Of a stretch of DNA of 64,000 nt, positions 9,399 to 19,157 are shown one piece after another (positions within the stretch are counted from its first letter, which is position 1; each line of letters opens with the position of its first letter). The position numbers were made by a program, and so were the translations under genes. Under the pieces are notes generated by a model, which did not search any database, had not been told where the DNA came from, and saw nothing but the letters and a program-made list of their open reading frames with translations. Source of the DNA: Kangiella geojedonensis (GTDB lineage: Bacteria; Pseudomonadota; Gammaproteobacteria; Enterobacterales; Kangiellaceae). The stretch is taken from the NCBI RefSeq assembly GCF_000981765.1, contig NZ_CP010975.1, positions 434,001 through 498,000 on the forward strand. The letters run 5' to 3'.

Positions 9399-10676
9399 TT
9401 AAGAGAAAATCGCCTTGAAAATATAGAAGAAGATAACCGATAAAATGGCACCGGCAGGTAAGGTAACTACCCAAGAAACAAAGATATTTCTCACAACGCC
9501 TAAGTTCAATGCTGCGATACCGCGTGCCATGCCAACACCAAGAACCGCACCCACTAGGGTTTGCGTAGTCGAGATAGGTAGGCCTGCACCACTGGCGATA
9601 ATAACGGTTGAAGCAGCTGCTAATTCCGCGGCGAAGCCTCGGCTAGGGGTTAAGTGTGTGATTTTTTGACCAATAGTCGCCATCACACGGCTACCTAATA
9701 CAATCAAGCCAATAACGATACCAATCGCACCAACCAACAAGATTCTTGGGTCAACGCTTGCTTTAGCACCGATTTCACCACCACTCTGAATAACGCTCAC
9801 AATTGCCGCTAGTGGGCCAATCGCATTGGCGACATCGTTAGAACCGTGTGCAAATGCCATACCACAAGCGGTAACAATCATTAATACCGCGAACACTTTC
9901 TCAACGCTAGCGAACTGGTATTCTTTGTTTTCTTTCTTATCGACTTTAATACGGCTAATAAACATAGCACCAACACCAGCAATAATGATACCCACGCCTG
10001 CTGCGATTAAATAGATGTCTAAGGTGCTTAGCTCAATGCTTTTGTCTTTAAAGACGTGCTTCAAGCCTTTCATGATGGTAACTAAAGCAATGACAAAGCC
10101 TGCCAGGAACATGTAAACAGGCACATAACGTTTAGCTTTTTGGAAAGGATTTTCGGTGTTTAGAATCAGCTTTTGTACACTGAGTACGATGAGGAACGCA
10201 ATCACACCAGCTAACACCGGAGTCACTACCCAGCTCCCTACGATTGAGCCTACTTTGCCCCAGTTGACCGCTTGCGTAGTCACACCAACGGCAGCGAAAC
10301 CAACGATGGCACCAACAATAGAGTGGGTCGTTGAGACTGGCCAACCTAGCTTAGAAGCTATTAATAGCCATATACCCGCGGCCAATAAAGCGGCCATCAT
10401 ACCGAATACCAATAATTCAGGCTGACCATTAAAGTAGCTGGAGTCGATCATGCCTTTACGGATGGTTTTCGTTACCTCGCCACCGGCAAGATAAGCGCCC
10501 GCAAATTCAAAAATTGCCGCAACAATAATCGCTTGCTTGAGAGTCAGTGCTTTAGCGCCAACCGAAGTACCCATCGCGTTGGCCACATCGTTGGCACCGA
10601 TACCGAATGCCATGAGGAAGCCGAATGCTACGGCAATCCAAATCATGGTGTCTGCATTTGCTATTAAAAAATCCAA
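9399..10676 (-). CDS. pit: PiT-family inorganic phosphate transporter
   Basis: Low-affinity metal-phosphate:proton (or sodium) symporter of the inner membrane, 425 residues. Both copies of the inverted PiT signature are present: GIGANDVANAMGTSVGAKAL near the start and AHGSNDVANAIGPLAAI near residue 277. There are about ten hydrophobic segments and the C-terminal STTQTLVGAVLGVG block. It lies 44 bases downstream of a DUF47/PhoU-like gene in the same direction, the standard partner arrangement. It gives constitutive uptake when phosphate is ample, complementing the Pho-controlled porin/Pst genes at the window's other end. Confidence 0.95.
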   Translation of the reverse strand: MDFLIANADTMIWIAVAFGFLMAFGIGANDVANAMGTSVGAKALTLKQAIIVAAIFEFAGAYLAGGEVTKTIRKGMIDSSYFNGQPELLVFGMMAALLAAGIWLLIASKLGWPVSTTHSIVGAIVGFAAVGVTTQAVNWGKVGSIVGSWVVTPVLAGVIAFLIVLSVQKLILNTENPFQKAKRYVPVYMFLAGFVIALVTIMKGLKHVFKDKSIELSTLDIYLIAAGVGIIIAGVGAMFISRIKVDKKENKEYQFASVEKVFAVLMIVTACGMAFAHGSNDVANAIGPLAAIVSVIQSGGEIGAKASVDPRILLVGAIGIVIGLIVLGSRVMATIGQKITHLTPSRGFAAELAAASTVIIASGAGLPISTTQTLVGAVLGVGMARGIAALNLGVVRNIFVSWVVTLPAGAILSVIFFYIFKAIFS

Positions 10677-10720
10677 AAGTTCCCCCTACTGAACTTGGTC
10701 TATCAACTTGAGTCTATCAA

Positions 10721-11395
10721 TTAACGCGCAATAGTCATTTCGAGGCGTGAGCCGACGCTTTGAGCGCTGTCAGCAAGGTCGCCAATATAACGAATGACTT
10801 TATACATGAACATGACCGCAACAGGAGGAAGCTCGTCTTCCTGTTCGAAAATCTTAAACAATAGTGCTCTCTGCAGATCGTCAGTGTCGTTCTCGATTAA
10901 GTCCAACTGCTCAATGAGTTCTTCAACTAAGGTAGCTTCACGGCCTCTGAAGCCTGTGGCTAAAAGTTCATCCAGTTCATTAATCGCCTTAAAAGCTTGT
11001 TTCGAGGCATCAATAGAGCGCTGGATCAAGCCAAGTAAGTCAGCATGAACGTTTTCAGGGAATTCCATCTTGCGTGCAAACACGACACCTGAAATATCTC
11101 GTGCGATATTAGCGATTTTGTCTTGTTTACTCAGAAGAGAAAGAAGGTCTGTACGTGCGACTGGTAAGAAAAGCCCTTTAGGAAGGTGCATGCGAAGATC
11201 GTGCTTTAGATCGTCGGCATCGTTTTCAAGTTGGCGAATACTATCCTTAAGTTTTTCCGCTTCCTGCCAATCTTTCGCTAGAGTCGCCTTGAAAAATGGG
11301 ATCAGTTGCTTGGCACATTCATGTACCTTGCCCATATGATCCTGCATTGGGCGAATCGGTGATGACGCAAACATATCGAGTATTGAGTTGGCCAT
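10721..11395 (-). CDS. DUF47 (PhoU-like) partner of Pit, TIGR00153 family
   Basis: Cytoplasmic helical-bundle protein of 224 residues related to PhoU. Members next to pit genes are thought to modulate Pit activity. Visible family features are the N-terminal MANSILDMFASSPIRPMQDH and the acidic helix segment LENDADDLKHDLRMHLPKG; a second, similar segment LIENDTDDLQRALLFKIF occurs about 120 residues later. These E(N)DxDD-type repeats are the metal-binding motifs of the PhoU fold. It is the first gene of a two-gene unit with pit. A TATAAT hexamer at 11439-11444 on the minus strand, about 45 bases before the ATG, is a candidate -10, but I see no good -35. Confidence 0.9.
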   Translation of the reverse strand: MANSILDMFASSPIRPMQDHMGKVHECAKQLIPFFKATLAKDWQEAEKLKDSIRQLENDADDLKHDLRMHLPKGLFLPVARTDLLSLLSKQDKIANIARDISGVVFARKMEFPENVHADLLGLIQRSIDASKQAFKAINELDELLATGFRGREATLVEELIEQLDLIENDTDDLQRALLFKIFEQEDELPPVAVMFMYKVIRYIGDLADSAQSVGSRLEMTIAR

Positions 11396-11660
11396 ATCTA
11401 CCCCAAAAAGGTTAATTACAAGTGAAATTTAATGCCACATTATAGTGAAGATGGTTCTGACTGGCTACTACAAACGCACTTTGTCGTATTGCTCTCGACT
11501 TAGGAGCTTCACGGGGGTCCCTCCGGTATTTATCAAGATCCTGAGTCCAGCTAAGGATTATAGCAGTGTTACTAGATAGGCTGTTCCGAATTTGGGTTTG
11601 GCAAGATTGAATTCCCGCTGTAAACTGAGGCAATGAGTTTGCTATTAAGCACAATAAAAC

Positions 11661-13190
11661 ATGTCGATTGAAGTAGAATTAAAGCTGTCAGCAAGCGCCG
11701 ATAAGATTCAACAGGTAAAAGATTGGCTGAAGGAGGCAGGATGCTCTGAAGAGAACTCTGTAGAATTGGAGTGGGAGCAAAAAATCCTTCATAACACCTA
11801 TTTTGACACGAAAAATCATAGACTTAGAGAAACTGATATCGGTCTGCGCATTCGCAAAGATGGCGAACGTTATATTCAGTCTGTGAAGTCAGCGGGGCGA
11901 GTTGTAGGTGGTTTATATCAGCGCAATGAGTCTGAGCATGACATTTCTAAGAGCGAGCTTCAGCTTGAGCTGGTGGACGAGCCTTACCTGATGATTTTGT
12001 TGGAAGAGGCTGAAGAAGAAGATGGCCCATTCATGCCTATTTTCACCACAAACTTTAGCCGAGATGTGGTCACTATTGATTATAACGGGGCACAAGTCGA
12101 GGTCGCGTTGGATCAAGGTCAGATCAATTGCATGGCTGAAGATATGACTGATACTTCGCAGGAGTTGTGCGAAGTTGAGTTAGAGTTAAAGGATGGTGAA
12201 GCTAGTGTGCTGTTCGAACTTGGCAAAAAGCTGATTGAGAAGTTTGACTTAGCGCTGGACAGCGAGAGTAAGGCTGAACGTGGTTATCGTCTATGTCACT
12301 CGGCTCCTGAATATACCAAGCATCTCAACTTAGTTAACCTAACCTCGAAAACCTCTGCTGAAGCAGCTTTTGAAAGTGTGGCACACAAGGGGTTAGAGCA
12401 CTGGCAGTATCACATCAAAAAGATTAAACGTGGTCCCAGTATTGAAGCGGTTTTACAGTTAAATCGAGCCTTGATGTTTATGCAAACCATGTACTCTGTG
12501 TTTGCGGCGGTTATACCACGCCACAGCCTGATTCATTTACGCAAAGACTGGCGTGAGATTACGCAGAATTTCTCTAAGCTGTTTACCATCGCTGAAGAAA
12601 TCAACTGGTTGAAGAACAGTAAGCTTTATGGCTTCCACTATAAAGAACTGGAGTTATTAGAGGAAGGGTTAGAGCAAGCCTTTAAAAAAGCGCATCAACG
12701 CTTTGTTGAGTACTTGATGACCCCATCTTACAACCTGAAGCTGTTACGTTTTTCACGCTGGCTCTATTTAAAAGAATGGCGCGAAGCGATTGGCGACAGT
12801 AATGCCGATAAGATTCAGAAGAAAGAAATTTATCCTTATGCAACGAAGCAGCTGCAACACTTGTTACGAGATATGCGACGCCATTTGTCGGAAAAAGTCA
12901 CTCTGAGTAAACAAGATTACATCGAGTACTTGCCCAAAATGAGCCGAACGCTTGATATTGGTTTATTCTTTGGGTGCTTGTTCGATGATCGAGCTCGACG
13001 TGAATATCGACGTGGCTGGGCGGATATCGTGGCTAATATCCAGCTGTTGCAGCAGTTAGTCTACCTCGAAAAAGCGCTGGAAGCTGAGGGTGTTGAAGAT
13101 CCGTTGATTGATGATACGGAGACGGAAACACTGGTGGTGCTTAAAGGTATGCGTGAAGAAGCCTTGGCGCGTAATCCGTATTGGAATTAA
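11661..13190 (+). CDS. ygiF: CYTH-CHAD inorganic triphosphatase (YgiF-like)
   Basis: Hydrolyses inorganic triphosphate in E. coli YgiF; the same function is inferred here. The 509-residue protein begins with the CYTH signature ExExK (SIEVELKL). It continues with the tunnel residues expected of the fold (DTKNHRLRETDIGLRIRKDG, then SVKSAG and ELCEVELELKDG, FDLALDSESKAERGY) to about residue 215. From about 235 to 495 it is a CHAD domain, helical and rich in His, Lys and Arg, which binds polyphosphate-like anions. It stands alone, divergent from the DUF47-pit pair, so a link to phosphate metabolism is suggestive only. Confidence 0.9.
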   Translation: MSIEVELKLSASADKIQQVKDWLKEAGCSEENSVELEWEQKILHNTYFDTKNHRLRETDIGLRIRKDGERYIQSVKSAGRVVGGLYQRNESEHDISKSELQLELVDEPYLMILLEEAEEEDGPFMPIFTTNFSRDVVTIDYNGAQVEVALDQGQINCMAEDMTDTSQELCEVELELKDGEASVLFELGKKLIEKFDLALDSESKAERGYRLCHSAPEYTKHLNLVNLTSKTSAEAAFESVAHKGLEHWQYHIKKIKRGPSIEAVLQLNRALMFMQTMYSVFAAVIPRHSLIHLRKDWREITQNFSKLFTIAEEINWLKNSKLYGFHYKELELLEEGLEQAFKKAHQRFVEYLMTPSYNLKLLRFSRWLYLKEWREAIGDSNADKIQKKEIYPYATKQLQHLLRDMRRHLSEKVTLSKQDYIEYLPKMSRTLDIGLFFGCLFDDRARREYRRGWADIVANIQLLQQLVYLEKALEAEGVEDPLIDDTETETLVVLKGMREEALARNPYWN

Positions 13191-13222
13191 TTCCTATTTA
13201 TTCTATTTAAAACAATAAAGCA

Positions 13223-13252
13223 CTGGCTATCTCACTGCTATGAGTTAGCCAG
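13223..13252 (-). terminator. Hairpin terminator at the end of the M48 gene
   Basis: CTGGCTA and CTCA pair with TGAG and TAGCCAG around a 6-base loop, with one internal mismatch. In the minus-strand transcript the stem is followed by the U-rich TGCTTTATTGTTTT. The hairpin includes the last codons and stop of the M48 protease gene and separates it from the convergent ygiF-like gene. Confidence 0.75.
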
Positions 13253-15199
13253 GTCCGCTGCTTTTTTCTGAGCGCTTTCGATAATTGGTGGAATAGGGCA
13301 GTCTAAGCACTCTGCGATTGCGCGTAATAATTCAATTTCTTGATGTTTGACGACGCCATCTTGCTCAATTGCTTCCTCAAGGCCATTCAACAGTGGCTTT
13401 TTCAGCATTGGAGAGAGTCTGCGTAATTTATTTAGCGCTTGATGGAAGGCTTCGGCATCAAACTCTTCATCCAGTAGTTTTACTTGGTTAGCGCTGAAAC
13501 CGTCGAAAACCTGTTGGAACACTTCTTCTTTCGTCTCTTGCGTTTGACCGCTGGCATGGATGACGGCTGATAATAATAACTGAAGTTCACTCTCAACTTT
13601 ACTAAAGCGTGTGATCGACTTTTGACTCTGTTGACCAGAGCCCACTAGGTTTTTGTGGATCAAGCAATACAACACGTATTCAAAGCGACTGACATGACTG
13701 TCCTGATGTATCAGTTTCCGCAGTAAGCCAAAGAATTGTTGACGCTCTACCTTTGATAAGCGACGCAAGCTGGGCATCGCTAGATCGAGTATCGCCAAGC
13801 GTAATTGGCGTTGGTCTTTGGTGATATGACTCGCAAGCTCTAAAATGCGCTCACTACTTTCGGCACCGTAAATGGCTTCGATGGCTTTTAACGAAGACTC
13901 ATCAACTTGGCCATGGTCGCTTAACAGTAGTGCGAATACCAAGTGCATGGCATGACTGCTGGAGTGGTGACCATGGGCAGCATCGGTGATAATAGCTGGC
14001 AAAGCCATCAACAGTTCACCTGCCGCGTGCATGTGCATGGTCGTTGGTTTACCAACAGTATCGGCGAGCCCGCCAATATCAAAACCTTTGTCCTCTGCTT
14101 CAGCTTCGACTTGTGCTTGGTGGCGTTCCATATCACGAATTTTTTGCTTAGCTTTACGCTCAGCTTCCTGATCTTTTTGCTCTTTGAATTGTCGCCACCT
14201 CGGCATGATTGCCGATAGTCGCTTCTCAATCGGTGGGTGCGTGGCCAAACTATTGAAGCTAAGCTTAATAGGCTCAGCAATGCACATGTGGCTGGTTTCT
14301 TCAGCGTGTGAGTTGTTGAGCAGGGAGCTTTGACGCTGAATTTTAATGAAGGCGCCTGCTAGCCCCTCGTTATCACGGGCATACTGAATCGCGGAGGCGT
14401 CAGCTAAAAACTCACGTTGGCGTGATATCGCCGCTTTAATTAAGCGACCAAAAAAGAGACCGATGGAGCCGATGGCATATACCGATAAGCCAATCAAAAG
14501 CACAGCTACCACAGCGCCACCGCTTTCTTTGCTACTACGAGTAGTACCACCGTAGCGGAAAGCACGCATCATGAAGTAACCCGCTTGGCCTAAAATCAGG
14601 ATACCGGCTAAGATGCTGATTAAACGGACATTAATCTTCATGTCCGCATTAAAAATATGACTGAACTCGTGAGCAACAACACCTTGCAGTTCTTGGCGTG
14701 TTAGCTGTTCTAAAGCTCCACGAGTGACCACCATGACGGTATCAGCACTTTCGATACCCGCCACAAAGGCGTTAATGGCATCTTCTTGATCCATTACATA
14801 AACCGTTGGTACTGAAGTACCAGAGGCAATCGACATCTCCTCCACGACATTCAGTAAACGTCGTTCAAGTAGATCATTTGTGTCTGGAAGGATTTCGCGA
14901 CCATTCACCATGCGAGCTACTGCTTTGCCGCCATCAGCTAAAGAAATCCAGCGATATAGACTACCGAGAATGATTAAAGCAATCGAACCGAAGGTAATGT
15001 AATAGAACCAGCTTTCTTTAAACCATTGGGAAAGCGGTATGCCTTGTTCTTCGCCATTGGTGGTGAAACCACTGACATTAAATAAACCCCACAGGGCAAA
15101 ATTTAACGCAATAACGATGAGCACTACGGCGCACAGAAAGTAAAAGATCAGCAGCTTGGTTTTACGCCGAGCTGCTGCTTGATGCTCAAAGAAATCCAT
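13238..15199 (-). CDS. M48-family membrane metalloprotease with C-terminal TerB-like helical region
   Basis: Integral inner-membrane zinc protease of 653 residues, about twice the length of HtpX. Two membrane segments lie at about 15-40 and 65-85. The zinc motif HEFSH is at 177-181, with the third ligand probably the Glu of REFLADASA. Two more membrane segments fall at about 190-210 and 225-255. This N-terminal half matches the HtpX/STE24 fold that removes damaged membrane proteins. Residues beyond about 380 are soluble and helical (SSERILELASHI, LRRLSKVERQQFFGLLRKLI, IEQDGVVKHQEIELLRAIAECLDC), resembling TerB-type domains. The lemA gene lies 14 bases upstream, a frequent M48 neighbour, so the two probably act together. 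Substrate unknown. Confidence 0.88.
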   Translation of the reverse strand: MDFFEHQAAARRKTKLLIFYFLCAVVLIVIALNFALWGLFNVSGFTTNGEEQGIPLSQWFKESWFYYITFGSIALIILGSLYRWISLADGGKAVARMVNGREILPDTNDLLERRLLNVVEEMSIASGTSVPTVYVMDQEDAINAFVAGIESADTVMVVTRGALEQLTRQELQGVVAHEFSHIFNADMKINVRLISILAGILILGQAGYFMMRAFRYGGTTRSSKESGGAVVAVLLIGLSVYAIGSIGLFFGRLIKAAISRQREFLADASAIQYARDNEGLAGAFIKIQRQSSLLNNSHAEETSHMCIAEPIKLSFNSLATHPPIEKRLSAIMPRWRQFKEQKDQEAERKAKQKIRDMERHQAQVEAEAEDKGFDIGGLADTVGKPTTMHMHAAGELLMALPAIITDAAHGHHSSSHAMHLVFALLLSDHGQVDESSLKAIEAIYGAESSERILELASHITKDQRQLRLAILDLAMPSLRRLSKVERQQFFGLLRKLIHQDSHVSRFEYVLYCLIHKNLVGSGQQSQKSITRFSKVESELQLLLSAVIHASGQTQETKEEVFQQVFDGFSANQVKLLDEEFDAEAFHQALNKLRRLSPMLKKPLLNGLEEAIEQDGVVKHQEIELLRAIAECLDCPIPPIIESAQKKAADLANS

Positions 15200-15213
15200 A
15201 AAATATCAGTATC

Positions 15214-15801
15214 TTAGTCGAATGATACCTTAACGGCTTCTCGAACTTGTTCGTCTTCAACTTCAAACAGTTCAGCTTCTTTAAAGCCAAATGGGTTGGC
15301 GATAAAGTTGTTAGGCACCTGCTCACGGTACGTGTTGTATTCCATCACAGCATCATTATAAGCCTGGCGTGCAAAAGCAATTTTGTTTTCAGTGGTGCTG
15401 AGCTCTTCCATCAGCTGTTCCATGGTTTGGTTTGCTTTAAGATCAGGGTAAGCTTCTGATAGCGCAAACAAACGACCTAAAGCACCAGTTAACTGGCCTT
15501 CGGCCTGATTCAAGTGCTTTATAGCATCTGGATCATCCGGGTTAGCGGCGGCAGCTTGATTGGCAGAAACCGCGCCATTTCGAGCACTGATAACCGCTTC
15601 AAGGGTTTCTTTCTCGTGCTTCATGTAGCCTTTAGCGGTTTCGACCAAGTTAGGAATAAGGTCGTAACGACGGTTCAGTTGTACGTCGATCTGCGCAAAA
15701 GCGTTTTTGAAGCGATTTCGTAACGTAACGAGTTTGTTATAAATGGTGATGAAAAACAGCACTAAAGCCGCGATCACCGCCAAGGTGATTATTGTACCCA
15801 T
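15214..15801 (-). CDS. lemA: LemA-family membrane protein
   Basis: Small inner-membrane protein of 195 residues with no established enzymatic activity. It has an N-terminal membrane helix (about 3-22) and then the family core: LVTLRNRFKNAFAQIDVQLN, RRYDLIPNLVETAKGYMKHE, and ENKIAFARQAYNDAVMEYN. The C-terminal tail is acidic. It is the first gene of a unit with the M48 protease, start codons and stops 14 bases apart. This pairing is common across bacteria and suggests LemA regulates or presents substrate to the protease, which is inference. Confidence 0.93.
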   Translation of the reverse strand: MGTIITLAVIAALVLFFITIYNKLVTLRNRFKNAFAQIDVQLNRRYDLIPNLVETAKGYMKHEKETLEAVISARNGAVSANQAAAANPDDPDAIKHLNQAEGQLTGALGRLFALSEAYPDLKANQTMEQLMEELSTTENKIAFARQAYNDAVMEYNTYREQVPNNFIANPFGFKEAELFEVEDEQVREAVKVSFD

Positions 15802-15861
15802 CGTGAGAGACTCCTTTTTAAATTAGCTCTTTAATCCTAGCAATGAAACTTAATTTTAACT

Positions 15862-15888
15862 ACTTATAGTTTGTAAACAACTGTAAGT
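15862..15888. promoter_or_regulatory. Operator-like inverted repeat between lemA and glnE
   Basis: ACTTATAGTT and AACTGTAAGT flank a 7-base spacer; the 10-base arms match at 9 of 10 positions when one is inverted. It sits in the 205-base divergent region, 61 bases before the lemA start and about 120 before glnE. Symmetry and length suit a dimeric repressor, but no known consensus is recognised. Confidence 0.4.
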
Positions 15889-16006
15889 TTATGATTATCA
15901 ACAAGTTATAGCACAGAAAGAGAAAAGCTTAAATTGATTTATGAACGATATCAACGTATTGTCGTAACATCTAAGAATTCCTACTATTTTTAAGCCGAAA
16001 ATACGC

Positions 16007-18889
16007 ATGAGAACTGACTTTAGCCTTCCAGCATCGCTTAAAGAGCTCGCCGACAAACGCTATGGTGAATGGCGTGACGCTTTAACCTCCGAAGAGTCGT
16101 TTGATGAGGATAAAGCGAGGTTAGTATTGGCGTCGAGCGACTACATTTCACGCTGGGCTGTGAAAAAGCCAGAGTGGTTATTGGATGCGATCAATGGTGT
16201 GTCTATCGAACAGGGCTTGAGTCAGCTACAAGATACGTTTGATTTAAGCGTGTCTGAGTTTGATATGAAGCAAAAGTTGCGCCTAGAACGTCATTATTGG
16301 TCGATTTTAATTGCCGTCAACGACATGTTCCAGCTAGCCGACATTAAAGCCATCACTTTTTATCAATCGACATTGGCCGATATTTTAATCCAGGCGGCTT
16401 ATCGTTGGGCTGAACACCACCATCATCAACAATATGGTAAGCCGTATGGCGCTAGTGGTGATGTACAGCAGATGTTAATTCTAGCCATGGGTAAGCTCGG
16501 TGGCCGTGAATTGAACTTTTCTTCGGATATTGACCTGATTTTTGCCTACCCAGAAGAAGGCGAAACGGATAGGCAGTCGAAACCTGTCGAAAATCAAAAG
16601 TTTTTTATCCGTCTCGGCCAAAAGCTGATCAGTTTGTTGTCGGACGTGACCTACGATGGTTTCGTTTACCGAGTCGACATGCGACTAAGGCCTTATGGGC
16701 AAAGTGGCGCATTGGTCACAAACTTTAATGCGCTACAAGACTACTACCTTGAGCAAGGGCGAGAGTGGGAACGCTTCGCCATGATTAAGGCCCGTGTTGT
16801 GAATGGTAGCGATGAGAATAAAGCTGAACTTGAGCAGATCATTCGGCCATTCAGTTATCGCCGGTACATTGATTTCAGTGTGCTGGAGTCGATTCGACAA
16901 TTAAAACAAAAAATTGCCAGTGAACTTCTGCGAAAAAATGCTAAGGGAAACATTAAGCTTGGCGAGGGTGGTATTCGTGAGCTGGAGTTTATTGTGCAGT
17001 CATTGCAGCTTATTGGGGGCGGTCGTCATCCCGTTTTACAAACCAAAAATTGGTGGCATAGTCTTGATACCTTGCAGGTGAAGGAGTTTATTCCTGCGCA
17101 GGAAGCGAAACCTCTTAAGCAGGCTTATGAGTTTTTGAGAAAGCTGGAAAACGCGATACAGATTAGGGATGAGGAACAGACGCAGGAGGTTCCCACGGAC
17201 ACGCTGGAGCAACGGCAAGTCGCAGCGATGCTTGGGCTTGAGGGTTGGGGTGAAGTAGCGGAAAGCTTGAGTGACCATCAGAATCACGTGGCGAATTTCT
17301 TTAAAGGTTTATTCCACGACCCGCACGATGAAGATAAAGTTGATGAGGATTGTGAGCGTGTCAGTAAGTGGCTGGAAGGAAGTCTTGACCAAAACGCAGA
17401 GACGGCGTTACAGCAAAAGTTGTCGATTTCGCCAGCTATGGTGGCTATGGTTAACCAGTTTCGAGGAGAGTTCTCTGAGCGGAAAATAGGCAGCCGTGGT
17501 TTGGTGCGTTTGGATCAATTGCTGCCCCATTTACTGATAGAAGCGGGTGCTCAGCCAGAACCGGAAACCACCCTGCAACGATGTATTGAGTTACTACAAG
17601 GGGTAGGTCGTAGAACAGCTTATTTCGAGATGTTAGCTGAAAACTTACCGGTCTTGGAGTACTTGGTGCAACTGGTGTCACGTTCTCGCTGGTTAGCCAA
17701 ACAAATGTCGATTTATCCATCATTGTTGGATGAGTTGCTATTCCCCAGTAACTTCGGCAAGCAGTTAAGTAAAGCGGATTTAGCCAGCCAGTTACGCCAA
17801 GCGTTAATTCGAATTGAGGCGGATGATATTGAAGGTCAACTGGTAGCGCTGGGCGGATTCAAGCAATCAAGCCAGTTCAAAATTGCGGCAGGTGATTTGA
17901 CCGGCAGGTTTGATATTAGCGCTGTATCACAGCAACTAACCGATCTTGCCGAAGTGATTGTTGAGTATTTACTACAATTTGCGTGGCGTGAAACGGTGTC
18001 AAAATTCGGCGTACCCCCTGGTTGTGAAGAAGGATTGGCTTCAGGGTTCTTAGTGCTCGGTTATGGCAAGTTGGGTGGTGATGAACTTGGCTATGGCTCG
18101 GACTTGGATTTAGTTTTTTTATATCAAGGTGACAGCCAGTCTGAAACCTCAGGCAAAAACCATTCCGGTGAAAAGACATTAGAGCTCCATCAATTTTATA
18201 CCCGATTAGCGCAGCGTTTGGTGCATTATCTTGGCACTAGAACACAGCAAGGCATCATGTATGAGGTTGATACTCGATTACGACCATCAGGGCGTGCAGG
18301 AATGTTGGTTAGCCATATTGATGCTTTCAAAAAGTACCAACATAACGAAGCTTGGACTTGGGAGCATCAAGCTCTTGTGCGGGCACGGCCGATTGCAGGG
18401 GACTATCCGTTACGTGAAGAGTACATGGCTTTACGTTCCGAGATTTTAGCGAAGCCAAGCTCTCCACAGTCTGAGAGCAATGATTTAGCGTCGGATGTGG
18501 TGGCAATGCGACAAAAGATGCGTGACAACCTTAACAAGTCAGACAGCAAGCTGTGGGATATTAAGCAAGGCGAAGGCGGGTTAGTTGATATTGAATTTTT
18601 GGTCCAGTACTGGGCGCTAAGTCACTCGGCTATTTTGATGGAGCATTTAAGTAATCAAGAGTTGCCTTTTAACAATGTCGACTGGTTGCAGCTACTAGCG
18701 AAACATGGACTGATCTCACAAGAAGTACGGGACCAGTTAATAATGAATTATCGTGCTTTCCGTGAAGTTGGAAATCACAGTTCACTACAAAGCCAGCCGC
18801 AGTTAATACCAATAGATGAGCTGACTCAGGAGCGGCAGCAGGTGAGCGAATTGTGGCATTCGACTTTTGAGAATGTCGAGGTACAATGA
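16007..18889 (+). CDS. glnE: Glutamine synthetase adenylyltransferase / adenylyl-removing enzyme
   Basis: Controls glutamine synthetase by adding AMP from ATP to, or removing it from, a tyrosine of each subunit, in response to PII. The 960-residue protein carries both expected nucleotidyltransferase motifs. LGGRELNFSSDIDLIFAY at about residue 165 belongs to the adenylyl-removing half, and LGGDELGYGSDLDLVFLY at about 690 belongs to the adenylyltransferase half. Each is followed by a helical GlnD-PII-uridylyltransferase-like region (GEGGIRELEFIVQ and GEGGLVDIEFLVQ). Length matches E. coli GlnE (946). The stop lies 28 bases before the start of the small zinc protein gene, so cotranscription is likely. 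Confidence 0.96.
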   Translation: MRTDFSLPASLKELADKRYGEWRDALTSEESFDEDKARLVLASSDYISRWAVKKPEWLLDAINGVSIEQGLSQLQDTFDLSVSEFDMKQKLRLERHYWSILIAVNDMFQLADIKAITFYQSTLADILIQAAYRWAEHHHHQQYGKPYGASGDVQQMLILAMGKLGGRELNFSSDIDLIFAYPEEGETDRQSKPVENQKFFIRLGQKLISLLSDVTYDGFVYRVDMRLRPYGQSGALVTNFNALQDYYLEQGREWERFAMIKARVVNGSDENKAELEQIIRPFSYRRYIDFSVLESIRQLKQKIASELLRKNAKGNIKLGEGGIRELEFIVQSLQLIGGGRHPVLQTKNWWHSLDTLQVKEFIPAQEAKPLKQAYEFLRKLENAIQIRDEEQTQEVPTDTLEQRQVAAMLGLEGWGEVAESLSDHQNHVANFFKGLFHDPHDEDKVDEDCERVSKWLEGSLDQNAETALQQKLSISPAMVAMVNQFRGEFSERKIGSRGLVRLDQLLPHLLIEAGAQPEPETTLQRCIELLQGVGRRTAYFEMLAENLPVLEYLVQLVSRSRWLAKQMSIYPSLLDELLFPSNFGKQLSKADLASQLRQALIRIEADDIEGQLVALGGFKQSSQFKIAAGDLTGRFDISAVSQQLTDLAEVIVEYLLQFAWRETVSKFGVPPGCEEGLASGFLVLGYGKLGGDELGYGSDLDLVFLYQGDSQSETSGKNHSGEKTLELHQFYTRLAQRLVHYLGTRTQQGIMYEVDTRLRPSGRAGMLVSHIDAFKKYQHNEAWTWEHQALVRARPIAGDYPLREEYMALRSEILAKPSSPQSESNDLASDVVAMRQKMRDNLNKSDSKLWDIKQGEGGLVDIEFLVQYWALSHSAILMEHLSNQELPFNNVDWLQLLAKHGLISQEVRDQLIMNYRAFREVGNHSSLQSQPQLIPIDELTQERQQVSELWHSTFENVEVQ

Positions 18890-18917
18890 ATCTACAAGTG
18901 AAAACAGGGAGCTGACG

Positions 18918-19127
18918 GTGACTGAACAAAACGCACAACCACAAGCTAATGAAGCTAATGAGAAAGTAAAGCAGCAAACTATCGAGGTTACGGCTGATGA
19001 CTTGCCTTTATGTTGCCCCATGCCTGATGTGACCTTGTGGAGTCAGCATCCTCGTGTGTTTATCCCTATCGAAGACGGTAGAGGTCATTGCCCTTATTGT
19101 GGAAATACCTTTATCGTAAAGTCTTAA
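18918..19127 (+). CDS. Small zinc-finger (CHCC type) protein
   Basis: Protein of 69 residues with a Cys/His cluster. It has CCPMPDVTLWSQHPRVF followed by GHCPYCGNTF, the pattern of the zf-CHCC family related to the 13-kDa iron-sulfur/complex I accessory subunit. I chose the GTG at 18918 because an AGGGAG ribosome-binding site lies 7 bases before it. The frame is open back to an ATG at 18867, but that would overlap the end of glnE and has no such site. Function in bacteria is unknown. It sits between glnE and an aspartate kinase gene in one direction, 30 bases before the latter. Confidence 0.8.
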   Translation: MTEQNAQPQANEANEKVKQQTIEVTADDLPLCCPMPDVTLWSQHPRVFIPIEDGRGHCPYCGNTFIVKS

Positions 19128-19157
19128 CCTTTCGGTTTTAATAAGAATCACTTTTAT

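Noticed and set aside
11412-11654. Minus-strand 80-codon open frame between DUF47 and ygiF genes
   Set aside because: No ribosome-binding site, no domain pattern, and it fills the promoter region of both neighbours.
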